DNA from: Urechis unicinctus
Taxonomy: Eukaryota > Annelida > Polychaeta > Xenopneusta > Urechidae
Direction of reading: 5' to 3'
Length of the DNA stretch: 64,000 nt
Assembly: GCA_034190875.2 (NCBI GenBank)
Contig: CM067350.1
Span: forward strand, 18,842,653 to 18,906,652
Part shown: positions 29,986 to 41,479 of the stretch, piece by piece
How positions within the stretch are numbered: the first letter of the stretch is position 1
How the letters are laid out: each line of letters opens with the position of its first letter
Program-made: the position numbers and the translations under genes
Notes under the pieces: model-generated
What the model was told of the DNA's origin: nothing
The model's database searches: none
What the model saw: the letters and a program-made list of their open reading frames with translations, nothing else

Positions 29986-30480
29986 TCGGTTATGAACCAT
30001 GAAATGATGGCTGTAACCAGAACTGATTAGTGTGATGTTGGTGTGATGACTGCATTTCAGAATGGAAATATTGTAACGGAGATGATGAACGAGCTGATGG
30101 CAATTTCCAATGCAATATGTGTGACAACTTAATGATTATGTTTACGTCAACGATGATGGTGACGTGATGGCACAGATGATATAAAATATGCAAGTTGTAC
30201 CAAGTTTTCAGTCATCAATATGATTGTTTTTGTGTTAGTAGTCGTTATTATATCTCAATACAACACACGACAACAAGTTTAACACACGTTACCCAATACA
30301 GTATGCATAACCCAGTAATACATGCACAAGAGAGTACAATATACATAAACTACAGTATATATAAACAATCCATCACATCATATTCTTTTCAAACATACAA
30401 TACCTACTATAACACGTATAACTAAATGCAGAGCACAACACCCAGTATAACACAAAATACTCACAAATGCATATAATGTC
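29986..30480 (-). repeat. Dispersed repeat family, inverted copy
   Basis: Read on the minus strand this holds a G/T-rich tract (30,230-30,480 on +), an ATC-rich patch (30,145-30,175), then GCATTGGAAATTGCCATCA, ACAATATTTCCATTCTG, CAGTCATCACACC and CAGTTCTGGTTACAGCC. That is the same module order as the + strand copy at 10,230-10,765 and the core at 14,030-14,096. The + strand of the tract is strikingly poor in G and contains repeated CCCAGTA and AACACA motifs. Confidence 0.5.
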
Positions 30481-31386
30481 CGTTTTGACGACACACATTA
30501 TTCATACTAATATACAAATCCTTGAACAAAAAAACCAACCCTTTATATTACAGAAGCAAGTGTAACTTACATAATCCAGAGCAACACACAAATCCCTGTG
30601 TAACAAGAGCCGTTTGAGATTTAACAACGGTTTACCCTAAGTCATATTTCCAAACATATCAACAAGCTTTACGAAAAACAAAATACAATAACTTTTAGGG
30701 AAATCTCCATGAATCAATTGATTCTTTGAGGCTTTGAACAAAGGGGCCTATTCCTGTTTAGTTAGCAAATGATTTGAAGCACGATTAGAGGATGTCGGAG
30801 ACATGACGTATCTGGATATCCTTGCTTGTCAACACATTACATACCGTTTCACGATTTGCTGATTGAGGACTAGTGAAACGCCAACACCTACCGAGCATCC
30901 AGGCTTCTACCCATAATATGACCATAATGACAAGCTGGTTGGTTTACATTTCCTCATTTTCCATGGGTGTTTATTGGTTGAGGATGCTTCTTAACTATGC
31001 TCAGTGAGGGACACCTACAACCTCTATTCACCGACAAGCCCTCTTTGCGCATAATACTAATGAACGACCACTGATTGCCCACACGGCCTGTTATCTTAGG
31101 AGTGTAGCGTTTGTGCATTTGTATATACATTTATAAATGCCAGACTCAATTACTCCAGGTTTATACCTGCCTACATATTATACAATGCGTTCTAATGTAT
31201 ATCCTGGTGAGTCGGCTCTCTCATCTGATTCATGACTTGATTTAACTGGACTCAGGACAGAGAGATGGCGGGATGGAAAAAGTCAGTGACATTGACCGGT
31301 GGCGCCCTTTTCGTCTTCGCAGCGAGGGGATGAGAGTGTGGTCATTAACGATACGGAGGTAAAGCGTATTGTGCTTGCAAATCCAG
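30481..31386. other. Non-coding stretch, no gene seen
   Basis: The G-poor character of the previous tract fades by about 30,700. No ORF of note and no repeat match recognised. Confidence 0.4.
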
Positions 31387-31553
31387 CTACTTTACGATGA
31401 CAACTGGCGTGCGCTGAAGGGATATATGGCCTTTTGCCATGCTGACTTAAGCTCGCTCCTTAATGATTACAGTGTTCGGTACTTGTTGAGGGGGACAGTT
31501 TCTAATTCATTATTGCCAAATGTAGTCAACCAGCTGCAACTCACGACAATCCA
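31387..31553 (+). CDS. Exon-like open frame, unrecognised
   Basis: A + strand frame open from 31,363 to 31,593 contains a stretch bounded by AAATCCAG (acceptor-like, to 31,386) and CCAG|GTAATC, a good match to a splice donor, at 31,553. The encoded piece, starting LLYDDNWRALKG, has soluble-protein-like composition. I cannot assign a family. The acceptor lacks a strong pyrimidine tract. Its end phase (0) does not fit the candidate exon at 32,624, so it may be unrelated or spurious. Confidence 0.15.
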
Positions 31554-31681
31554 GGTAATCAGTTGCGTGGCGATGGTGATAAGATTTTTATGATGATGAA
31601 ATAATGACAATGAAATGAATTATATAAATACATGTGTTGATTAGGAAAATAACGACATCGATGACATGACAGCAAAAAAAC

Positions 31682-31746
<65 letters not shown>
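31682..31746 (+). repeat. (GAT)n microsatellite
   Basis: A pure GAT/ATG run of about 65 bp after a short poly(A). It is the reverse-complement orientation of the ATC tracts at 471-27,800. Confidence 0.97.
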
Positions 31747-32623
31747 GCCTTACATTTGCAAGATGATTGTGGTATTTCTTTCATGAGTAAGTATAGATAA
31801 TGTTTAATTTTGATATCAAACCCTTTATTGCTAATGCAGGTCCTGACAGTTGCAGTGGTTTAAATGTCACGATCCTTCTAAACACGTTTTGACATTTTCA
31901 ATAAAGGTGCCCGTTAACTCGTGAGTGATCGCATAATTTGACTAATACAGTGTTTTATATGGCATTATATAAAGTAAGAACACATGTGTTACATATGGCT
32001 GTAACTACGTATGCAGAGAGAACACAGTGTGTCCTAGAAGTGACAAAAATCATTAAATCTTCCAGCAGAGGCACAACATGCTACGTGCAATTCCTTGTTG
32101 TTGATGGTTGACAAATTTCTGGCAAAAGCATCACAATTATATTTCCATCAAACGTGAACCATTACAATGCGTTGTTTGCGGAGATCTTCCATGAGTGAGT
32201 GGTACGAGGTTTTGCTTATTTTCACTGTCATATAAGGTAATAATATACGTCAGTTATCAACTTTAAACCAAATTTTTATTTTCATTTTCTGAACTCATCT
32301 CGTTGTGAAGTTGTTCTTTTGCTGAAATAGTTGTGTTGATTATAATTCGCATAAGTTTGTCGATGGTTAATTGAAAAAAAAAAATGTCGTTACATCAGCC
32401 TTTGATTGTTGTTTTGTGGCAGTACGTGGAACGTGGGAGAATATATATATGGTTTTATCTGTGAAGAACAGAATACAGTTATATTACAGTTCGATACTTT
32501 GTGCTCATAAGTCAAGAATTTGCCGACTCATTTGACAGATTATGTCATATTTAGGAAATAAGCACGTGTACACGATGATTAGATAAATAATCATTGTCGG
32601 ACGTCGTTGTTCGTTGGTTGTAG
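31747..32623. other. Non-coding stretch, no gene seen
   Basis: AT-rich unique sequence. If the candidate gene at 31.4-34.06 kb is real this would be intron. Confidence 0.35.
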
Positions 32624-32685
32624 GTATTATTTTATAACGGATGGAATGTGTTTATCGCATCGTAACTGTCGATATGAAAGCTCAG
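32624..32685 (+). CDS. Tentative short exon, unrecognised
   Basis: 62 nt bounded by a TTCGTTGGTTGTAG acceptor-like site and an AGCTCAG|GTAGAG donor-like site, open in the frame that reads YYFITDGMCLSHRNCRYESS. It would end with one extra base, which fits the phase of the candidate terminal exon at 33,710 (starting with two bases). This is the only support beyond the splice-like ends. Confidence 0.12.
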
Positions 32686-33709
32686 GTAGAGATGGAGTGG
32701 TGTACCATTTGTTGTCATTCGAGTCAGTCAACTTCGCCAGGTATAATGTGTGCTTTGATCAGCGGCGTATATGCATAAACTCATCTTGCTAGCAGTTTTA
32801 GAGGGGGATGAGATTTACGGATATTTCCCGGTGGGACCCCAAGATCAAGGAGGCTCATTTCGACTTCTGATCCTGATGATGATCTTTACTCCTTGGCTAA
32901 ACTGTGATCCATAATGGAGTGTGTATGAGACTATATTTTCCAATCCTTAATCATGTCGAAATATTTAATGAAAAAGAAGCGTCTCTCTGGGCACTCGAAC
33001 TAAATTAAACAAGAACATAAGACCTTCCTATTTTTTTCCTCTATATCTACATATTCTGTAATAATCGCCAGCATTGATTGGGTGAACATGCCACATATGC
33101 CTTTTCTCGTGTGTCAATACTTGAATGATATTTGTTAGCATGTTAATTATTTATCATTATTTATCATGGGATATAACCAATATTGTAATATCATCTGTTA
33201 GCCGTTTGCATATTGTCAACATATTGCATATCAACTCATGATACAATGAGTTCATCAAGCCGCACAGGCATTTGGAGTTTCTCAAAAGAGCAGATCAGTT
33301 TGCACTCAACGTCCTCTATATCAATAATCAACAACGCCTGCACCTTAACAAATATTCTATTTTCAGTAAATCACTGTAACGTTGGTGACGTTCTGAGCGA
33401 AAACTAGAATAAGCAATTTGATATGAGGTCACCGTTAACAAGAGTATTGTGATTAAACTATTTCGCAACAAGACGCAGTTACATATAAAAGTACGCAACT
33501 TATGTTGGATGAGTTTCATATAGTTGGTTTTAATGTTACATATTGCCTGAGGTCGGAAAATACAGGCTCCATTCAATGGTACGTTTGCTTTGTTATTATT
33601 GTGCCTATCGGGTGAACAAGTCTGAAATTGCCCAGTGTCCAAATTATTCTAAGTAGTTGAAAAATATATACTGTCTTGCTCACAGTGTAATTGCCATGTG
33701 AATGCTCAG
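32686..33709. other. Non-coding stretch, no gene seen
   Basis: AT-rich sequence. A 104-codon minus-strand frame at 33,328-33,642 is unrecognised and lacks context. Confidence 0.35.
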
Positions 33710-33936
33710 AAACTGGTCCCATCTTAAATCGGCTGCTGGTCAATGATACTTTTTGGAACAATAAATTCAACTTGACTGCAAAGAACAGCGAGAGAGAAGA
33801 TGAAGATTTCAAACCCTCCACTGTGGGTGTCGTTTCATCTGTTTATTGTGAAATAGACAATGACGTAGATAGTTCTATTTTTGGGAATAGAACAGAAATG
33901 ATCAATGGCCATGACACACATCTTTATATTGTGTAA
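33710..33936 (+). CDS. Candidate terminal exon, unrecognised
   Basis: After an AATGCTCAG acceptor-like site the frame reads TGPILNRLLVNDTFWNNKF and onward to a TAA at 33,934-33,936. The translation has three N-glycosylation-type sequons (NDT, NLT, NRT), an acidic SEREDED stretch and a SVYCEI motif that resembles a tyrosine signalling motif; these short motifs occur by chance. About 97 bp past the stop lies AATAAA followed by a G/T-rich stretch, as expected of an animal 3' end. The pyrimidine tract is weak and no family is recognised. It may be chance. Confidence 0.2.
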
Positions 33937-34032
33937 TATATATATATATATAACATTTCCCATTGACAGCGTTTTTGTTTTGCATTCAATGTACAAGATG
34001 AACGAGAACATAAATTATTGATGGCCTTGACA

Positions 34033-34064
34033 AATAAAAATGTCTATTCTGTTTTGTCGTGTTG
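34033..34064 (+). terminator. Candidate poly(A) signal with GT-rich element
   Basis: AATAAA at 34,033-34,038 is followed within about 10-25 bases by TGTCTATTCTGTTTTGTCG, a T/GT-rich stretch like those that follow animal cleavage sites. It is suitably placed behind the candidate terminal exon. AATAAA is common by chance in AT-rich DNA. Confidence 0.3.
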
Positions 34065-34664
34065 AAAACAACTTTAATATAGTAATAGTAGCAACGATTC
34101 TATGTTCAGACGTGTTAAGGGTGAATTAATGTTAAATATACATTTGCTGTCACAGCCTTACAATTTCAAGATGATTGCGGGAGTTGATCTGTCATTTTTT
34201 TGGGTTGTAACCCGTTAGTGTCAATGCGGGACGTAAAAATCGGCATAGATAAAAACTTCACATTCGCTAGACACTGACCCTTAACAACATTTGAATAGTA
34301 TTTTAATTGAATATCACCATTGATCACATATTGTCGATTGAAAAATGTAGGAAAACAATACCACCCATTTTCGAGTTGGATCTACGTGGCATATTTTTTT
34401 ATATGACATGATCTTCATATTCAAGAAAATTTTTTTATATGACTATATTCAAGAAAAGTTGACTTATGAACCACGCTACAAGGAGCTATAAATTTGACTG
34501 AAATCGACCCGTAGGTAAAGAAGATATCAAGGATGGAAAAATCTACAAATTAAGGTCAAGGTCAAAAAAAAACCTCTGAGTTCTGTGCATCGTTAATGCC
34601 GATCATTTACTATAAAAATTCGGAAACGTTTCGCACACAGAAAAATGCAACTTGTATCGCGTGA
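34065..34664. other. Non-coding stretch with small direct repeat
   Basis: No gene. At 34,394-34,458 the phrase TTTTTTTATATGAC, then ATATTCAAGAAAA, occurs twice in tandem. A GGTCAAGGTCA motif lies at about 34,554. Nothing else is recognised. Confidence 0.4.
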
Positions 34665-34916
34665 CAAAATAAAGTTGACAAACATTCACCAAAATCGACT
34701 GATCAAGGTAACTTGCCGAATGCTAAAGTAGTCGTCTCAATTAGCCCCCTCGCTCAAGATGAGGAGCTAGAACAAGCCGTGTTTGACAGAATATTCAACA
34801 CTATAAAACATTTTTATGCAGAACACTTCGGTGGAGCTGAAATACTGCAGGCTTATCGACTGTCTGAGAGAGTCTCAAGTTATTGTTCATTGTTAACAAT
34901 AATTTCCCAAATCTAA
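34665..34916 (+). pseudogene. Possible coding remnant, SGNH-hydrolase-like flavour
   Basis: A + frame open for 83 codons includes NAKVVVSISPLAQDEELEQA and continues with a helix-like IFNTIKHFYAEHF stretch. The pattern 'AKVVVS..P...D.EL' followed by an amphipathic helix is reminiscent of the strand-loop-helix part of the SGNH/GDSL-like domain found in many invertebrate LINE ORF1 proteins. No catalytic motif is visible in the fragment and neither side continues the frame, so it would be only a remnant. A chance ORF is quite possible. Confidence 0.22.
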
Positions 34917-36240
34917 TGCAGGAATAGAAGCGTCTGTCACAGACTGGTTCTTAATTTGACTTTTAATTGCTGGTTGTAATATGTTCAATGGAGTCGGGTG
35001 TGACAGAAATGTGTCGTGTATAATTGAATGAATGAGTGTCCCTAAAGCTGTATTGTGTGTTTGAAGGTGCTTTATTTCATGAGATGTTGGTCCTGGGTGA
35101 CTGAGTGAAAGGCTGTTTGGAAACCAGTATGTCATGTAATGAGTGAATATACGCACATGGAAGGAGAGAGCTCTATAAAAAAGAATGATAGTGGGAGAGT
35201 GTCATTATAGATGTGTTGAACGAAAAGTATCTAATGACAAAAGAACCACAAGTCGTTTCATCTGTTGCTTCCACCTGTGACAGCATCTTTGATGCGGCGA
35301 GACGGAAGGGGTCCCCGGCATGTAGCAGGTGAAGGGGGCGTGGTGACATTGATGCTGTTGAGGACGATGATGGCAATGATGATGAAGCAATGACGACGTT
35401 ACTGATTCTGCCAATAATGATGGTGGTGGCAATGGTAATTATTGTAATTAATGTTAGCATAAATATGATTATAATCACTACACCTTAAGTATTAATATTG
35501 CCGAGCGTCCAGACATCACTCTGAAATATCAGGACCATTTACTCTGATTATCGCTCAGTTGATCCACACGTCGTTATTCTTCATCGCCATAACTTAATCC
35601 TCACTGCGAGTCATCATGCTTTCACCTGTTACCTTGTTTCTATGAATATCCTGGTTGGTCAACACAACAACAGGTGCAAACAACCAAGGAGCCAGAAACC
35701 CATGTTTCCAGTATTATTTATCACGCTAATTTAGATAAATGTATTACCAAAATTTAAATTGCTGACCCCTGATAAAGTATATTTTATGATATTGTGACGG
35801 ATTACAATCTTAGCTTCATCACTAATGTTAGATTTATTCAGTAATCAGAGCATATTAGCTGCAGTACACGTAAATCAGCAGCTTGAAGTTGTCTCTCACG
35901 AGTGCTAAGGGCATTATCACAGTGACGGTTTATATGTATCGCGTCACATAAGAATAAAGATCCCAGATTGCAACGCTTTCATTTATATGCATGCATCACC
36001 GCATTGATATTATACCTACACCGCATATATGAATCTAATCACGCTGATTTCAACGACGATTGTGCCCACAATGAATAGAACATTCCGTTTCTTGAAGTGG
36101 TAACCTGGTGCAATTTTTAGATTAAGTATCTCGTCAATCGCCATGAGGTACAAAAAGTATGGTTATGATGCTGCTTAATTATATGCAAATACGAAAGTAT
36201 ATTAGCATTACAAACAAGGTACAATAGTATACTTACTGAC
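34917..36240. other. Non-coding stretch, no gene seen
   Basis: Contains a GATGATG-rich patch at 35,345-35,430 on the + strand, a decayed tract of the GAT orientation. Overlapping minus-strand frames of 75-101 codons at 35,173-35,478 derive from that patch (Ile- and Ser-rich) and are rejected. Confidence 0.4.
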
Positions 36241-36705
36241 ATGACGGGCATATCACAAACATTGCGTATAACTTATGGAAACACTCCCATCTACGGGGAA
36301 AATATGCCAGTGGCTGTCAATAAATCTAGGATGAATTACATTAGCTATTTATATGTAACATCAGCAAGGTACTCATTTTACAACTGTGCACGTGCTGGAA
36401 CCTGCCTCATTACTGTTATGCCTAGCAATTTGGTCGATCAGCCTATCATTCGTGTGAATGGGACAGTGGATGGATTATATTGCAACCGTGTTAGTGCCAT
36501 GAAGGACAACATCAGCAAGCTCAGCTGCCCAATGCAATTGCTATCTGTCATGTCGGTGATGATTGCCAAACATGGCATAAAAAAGAACGCTATCCACAGG
36601 GAAACCGATCGCCATTATTGTTTTCCCATCTACAAGAGCTTCTTGTATGACTTGCCGTTTAATATCGAGAGTTCAATGAAAACTGCTAACTACTTATTTG
36701 ATTGA
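36241..36705 (+). CDS. Unrecognised ORF, 154 codons
   Basis: The longest ATG-to-stop frame in the window that does not run through a simple repeat and is not in CGTACA-rich DNA. It starts at an ATG and ends at TGA (36,703-36,705). The frame is actually open from 36,169, about 178 codons, longer than I would expect for chance in DNA of this composition (rough hand estimate). The product starts MTGISQTLRITYGN and is mixed in composition, with several Cys but no signal peptide, membrane segment or motif that I recognise. I see no splice sites or poly(A) signal close by. A second ATG frame (36,840-37,112, 90 codons) follows but is also unrecognised. Confidence 0.25.
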   Translation: MTGISQTLRITYGNTPIYGENMPVAVNKSRMNYISYLYVTSARYSFYNCARAGTCLITVMPSNLVDQPIIRVNGTVDGLYCNRVSAMKDNISKLSCPMQLLSVMSVMIAKHGIKKNAIHRETDRHYCFPIYKSFLYDLPFNIESSMKTANYLFD

Positions 36706-39549
36706 ATTATTTTATACGCACATTCGCTCTCATTTTCAATGCTAAACTGTGTTGGAAGTGCACTCGGCAAAGCTAATGCCAGCTAAGATGATTTGTTAAT
36801 AATCTAAGATTTTGGAACGGCCAATGTATATTCATTTACATGCAAGCCGCAGCAAAATGTGGGAACAGGTTAGCGTGCGCCGCGATATGTCGATGTATAG
36901 TAATCAATGGGGGGAGTAAAATGGAACAACCTCTTGGTGCCAACACGTTATCAACAAGTCAACGATTCATACATCAAACCCATGGAGTACCTGTAGGCAC
37001 AAAAACAATGGCGCAGCATAGAAATAGAAGAATCCTGCGTACATATATGCCTAGATCTGCCTTTGTGCTTGCTGAGTATGTATATCCCATTTTAAAAAAA
37101 ACATCCAATTAACCAATTGTCTCTAAGAATTCAATAGCGGCTGTAGTTCTGATCATATACGACATGCATATTTTGAGTAGATATCTTGTGGACGTGTTTA
37201 TCTCATAGACAAAAACAGATATAATGAAATGAACATTCATCTTTTCCTCATCACCTTGCACGGCATCACTAACAGGGCAAACCTGTTCTTATTCCTGTTG
37301 CTGCTGTTGACGTAACAGTACTAAATACGACTCACAAGATGTCGGACGGGAATGCGCTGATGATACCTCCTTCATGACCTTTGGTCATTCAAAGGATTCA
37401 ATCAAACGAACATTCATTCGACTTAACAGAGACACATTTGACAAAAGTTGCAAGAAAAATATATAAGTATATAAATGATATTATTGCAGGCAAACACATT
37501 GTTCATCCATGATAGCTATAGATGATTGCAGTCATTGTCTAAACAGCATCACCACCTCGGAACCCAACCGTCCTTAAATCGCTGACTCTCGTCATACCTC
37601 TGTTGCTATCTACGTATAGCATTTTTTATTAATTCTCCACGACATCATCTGGCTGCAAATACCACGGAATATAATTGAAACATTCCAGCTGGAGCATTTG
37701 GTGATAAGCTGTTGAAGGCATATCACATGATATTTAAAGGACTACTCGTCTCACTGTAGATTTGCTAATACGGCTTAAATCAATTAAATCGTGATGCTTC
37801 CATTGCTCATGATTTACAGAAAACTGTGGAGCATCTTTGATATGTCTGACGCATAAGCGAACACGGATGTTACATGCAGATCAATGATTGGATCATTAAT
37901 AGTACTTTATAGGTCACTAATCAATCATTATAAATTTAATCTTAGCGTGCTGGATATATTTCATGTTCAAAACGAAGAGTTATAAATATGGGTAGGATAT
38001 TCATCGTGGAAACAGCTGACTTGGCTTATAATGATACAATGATAAGGTTGTAGAATGATAAGTGAATAATGAAGTGGTGTTGTAATGAGTTAAGAATTTA
38101 GAAGAGGCATCACTTTGGAGCGGACGAACTGCAGTATCCTAGCTTGAGGTGGTGACGGTGTCGCGGTTTGTATCATAATGGTAAATTATCGTTATGATTC
38201 AACAGGTCGTAGGAGGAGGTCAATTAGTCTGTGAGGCACCGTTACTGTGAGTAATCTATGCAAAATAGCTTTTCAATATAGTAATTCAGATTCACCGACG
38301 TCATTAGGGGTTTTTTCAACATGGGAATATTTATATCTACGTGATCGACTATTCATGAATACTACTGTTAGAACGTTTCGTTGGTGCATATTTTTACTTA
38401 AAATCCTGTAAATGACATATGGCTTCCAGTAATGCTTTGGAGGTTGCTGGTTTTTGTAAATAACCAACGATGTCAGTCATCTGACATTGGCGTGCATTAC
38501 TTTTTTGAATAGTTCATTCCAAATATTGATTAAGTAAGCCGCACATGGGATGAACCTGGTTTCGTTTAATAATGAAATGCAAATTTGATAGTGTGCTAGC
38601 ACAGCTGATAAGGTAAAATATAACACGTTGAGAGGTTTACTGACAAGAACGGCAGTTTGCAAACATTCATTACTTGGTAGACTCACTTCTCTAAGCAAAG
38701 AAATTATATGAATACCTGGAACGAAATACAGCATGTATGCCTCTGTTGATATGGTGGCATGAATAGGGAGCCTGGAGTTGCATCACTGTCGTGTTCATGC
38801 TGAGCATATTGTTCCCATAGTCTTACATTCACGTTCAATGTCATTACAGAAAGAAACCTGTGATTGTGATTGTACAGGGTATTGTAGCCATGATTTTATT
38901 AAAGGAGACAAAGTTGTCTGCGACATGCTAGACTTTTGATGATTATAGCAGGAAAATGCCGACATCCCATAAACACGAACGTTTTTTTGTTGCTAGGAAA
39001 CGGATTACGAGTTATTTCCCGTCCACAAGAAGGAGAAACTTAATTAATCATCGAAGCCCATCAATTGCTACATGCGTGGTTGAGCCGTTTGAAGTTGCAA
39101 GTTCAAAGTAAACTATATACTACTTATCTTACTGAAGATATATGAATACCACATCAGTGGAGAAAAAACGGTTGCTTGAAATATAATGAGCACCTTGGTT
39201 TACATCTACAACGTAAAACTGTGTTCAAGCAGCGATTAGCTAAATGACCAAAAACCTAAGTAGAAGCGTTAAGACGAATGATTATACAGCGACTGCAGTG
39301 TAAAATGGAGGTGACAGGGTGGATTTGTTAAGCTGTGGCAAAATGAAAAAAACGTTTAGTAGCAAAATACAGGGACAGCAATGATGAATCTTTTCTTTAA
39401 ATCTGATATCTCTTTAATGGGTCAATTTTCAGATGCATCAGCCATGAGCACAAATATATCGCTGCTGTGTTGAGAATATTGCGCTGTTGCTAAGAGGATG
39501 TTTACTCCAATAGATAAATAAACACTCTGACAAGCTGGTTATGGCTGTT
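36706..39549. other. Non-coding stretch, no clear gene
   Basis: Holds the repeat fragment at 37,239-37,313 (pair of 3,248-3,325) and otherwise unique AT-rich sequence. Short frames at 36,840-37,112 (+) and 38,273-38,734 (-) are unrecognised. Confidence 0.35.
37239..37313 (+). repeat. Dispersed repeat fragment, pair with 3.25 kb
   Basis: Same orientation as 3,248-3,325. Shares TCACCTTG, GGCA, TCACTA, and an almost exact ATTCCTGTTGCTGCTGTTGA against ATTCCTGTTGCAGCTGTTGA. Confidence 0.5.
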
Positions 39550-39606
39550 GAATTACCATACATATTATCCTGCTCAGCATGCTGGAGATAATATGTATGG
39601 TAATTC
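39550..39606. repeat. Perfect 20-bp inverted repeat (hairpin/cruciform)
   Basis: The arm GAATTACCATACATATTATC (39,550-39,569) is exactly reverse-complementary to 39,587-39,606. The 17-nt spacer holds the perfect palindrome CAGCATGCTG (39,575-39,584). Transcribed or extruded, it would form a long perfect stem. It could be a decayed palindromic element, a structured RNA or a coincidental fold-back. The flanks show no target duplication that I can see. Confidence 0.9.
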
Positions 39607-40159
39607 TAAGGGAAAATCAAGACGATTCGACATCTGCCGGAAGGTATTTTATAGGTGTATGAAGAAAAACCAATATAACGTTTTGTCTCTCAGTCTCGGA
39701 AATGACAAATATTTTGAAGCTGAATACTCGGCTTTAGGAATCGATATCAACACAGAGCTTACAACAAATGTGGAGATGGCCAAGGTTTAACTACAGCGAA
39801 AGATTTTGATGCGAAGCATTGAGTACTGATGCTCTTGTTTGGCTTGAGCTCATGTTGCGCTGTGAGGAGGAAGGAACAAACATGCATGACCTCCTTAATT
39901 GCTGCGCTAAGTGTGGTGTTAATATGCCCGCTGTATATTTTATAATACAACGGATATTTTGAGATTGCTGTGGTTGAGCTTGATGGGAGCTACTGAGCGC
40001 CATATCATCGACCACATGCCGTCATCTGACTTGTTCAAATATGATGAGTCTGCGAAATCAATACACATAACGCACACCTGTGGCCATGGATGACCAGAAT
40101 ATCAGATATCAACCAGGAATCCTAAAATGAGGCACAGTAACTGAAATAGTTGTGTGAGG
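39607..40159. other. Non-coding stretch, no gene seen
   Basis: Unique AT-rich sequence. Short minus-strand frames at 39,759-40,015 overlap each other and are unrecognised. Confidence 0.4.
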
Positions 40160-40298
40160 TTAGTGTGGCGATTGTATTACGGGATGGTAATATTCTATCC
40201 CAGATGATGAGCGAGGTGATGGCAATTTCCAACGCGACTTGTATTGAAAATTTGTGAAGATGAATTATAATAATACTAGTGACGATGGCGACGACGAC

Positions 40299-40338
<40 letters not shown>

Positions 40339-40340
40339 AC
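40160..40340 (-). repeat. Dispersed family inverted fragment plus (GAT)n
   Basis: The + strand reads AGATGATGAGCGAGGTGATG and GGCAATTTCCAACGCGACTTG, which aligns with 30,080-30,120 (GATGATGAACGAGCTGATGG, CAATTTCCAATGCAATATG). It is followed, as there, by a GAT-type tract, here a pure microsatellite at about 40,298-40,337. It is the second inverted member of the family. Confidence 0.55.
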
Positions 40341-41244
40341 TATCATTATCACAATTATTATTACAATTATCATTGTTAACTTTGTGATTATAATATGATA
40401 GCGCCGATGATATTCAACATGGATCATCTGTGGTCAGTTATCAGCCATCTATGCATTGCGTTTTATCCTTCTGTTGATCGGTAAAATGTATAGAAGCCAG
40501 AACATCATACATTTTTGCAGTTTAACAAACATACAGTTTAACATACAGAGTACATCATTCAGAAAAATCACGTTATGATGTTAATTTATCCATGAATGTA
40601 CCAACCCGCCGACTGTCCCTTGCTTACAATATTAAATGAACGTCTCCAAGAAGAAAATTGTCCTCTCCATGTGACTTCGTCGTGTCAGCTTAAGATAACT
40701 TAATTAATTCCCATTATTTCAGCCACGAAAGCTTTAGTGCATCTACAAACCCCATGGATTCTTGTCTGAGTGTTTGAAAACTCCATTGCATGTAACTCAA
40801 CACAATCCAATCCAGCCAATAGATTTCATCATACTATTCTGAAAAAAATAAACCTTGTTTGCGACAAAAAGACAACAATACATTACGAAAATAAAAGTAG
40901 GTCAAGCATGCCATAAAGAATAGAGTTCATACATAAGATATGGTCTTTTAAAAATACAATTCTCAAATACGTAAGCATTATGATAGTAAGGAGAAGGTTG
41001 TTCGCAGAAAATCATAGCGTTTGGTGCAATTCGCCTTAACTCTTTACTGAGGTTGTCCACGTGTGCTCAGTTGTGTATTTTACATTTTAATCGCTCATAT
41101 ACAGCGTTAACATTGCCACTTGCTTTGCCTTTGAATTTAACCCATAATTTGAACGTTATCTTGTAAAGGGTGTATTTAATGAGAGTCAATGTCACTCTCG
41201 TATGCCAGAAACACTACCAACGTGCGTTTTAACATGTAGCTGAG
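40341..41244. other. Non-coding stretch, no gene seen
   Basis: AT-rich. AACATACAGTTTAACATACAG at 40,528-40,548 is a short direct repetition. Nothing else recognised. Confidence 0.4.
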
Positions 41245-41478
41245 ATGGTCGCCTTATCGCTTCTTGAGAAAGATCAATCCCGGATATTTCAACCGGCGTT
41301 ACACCTGCCTATTGAGGATAACATTAAGTCACGTTTGTCGGCCAAAATCGACCACAAGAAGGGACCGACATGTATTGTAGACCTATTCCGCCGGGTTCTG
41401 CTAGCTCTGACAGTTTGTCTTGTAAAGACCACACACTATAAGGCAGTGCTATGTAATCTGGACTTTTGTCAATTCAAG
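41245..41478 (+). CDS. Exon-like ORF with ATG and donor-like site, unrecognised
   Basis: Starts at an ATG in a GAGATGG context (purine at -3, G at +4) and reads MVALSLLEKDQSRIFQPALH and onward for exactly 78 codons to AATTCAAG|GTAGCG, a plausible splice donor. Read through, the frame runs 10 codons further to a stop at 41,509-41,511. Composition is protein-like, with a hydrophobic VLLALTVCLV stretch, but no family is recognised. The donor overlaps a CTCF-like motif, which could explain the match by itself. Confidence 0.2.
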
Positions 41479-41479
41479 G

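Noticed and set aside
35173-35478. Overlapping minus-strand frames, 75 and 101 codons
   Set aside because: They arise from a GATG-rich decayed microsatellite, giving Ile/Thr- or Ser/Pro-rich low-complexity products.
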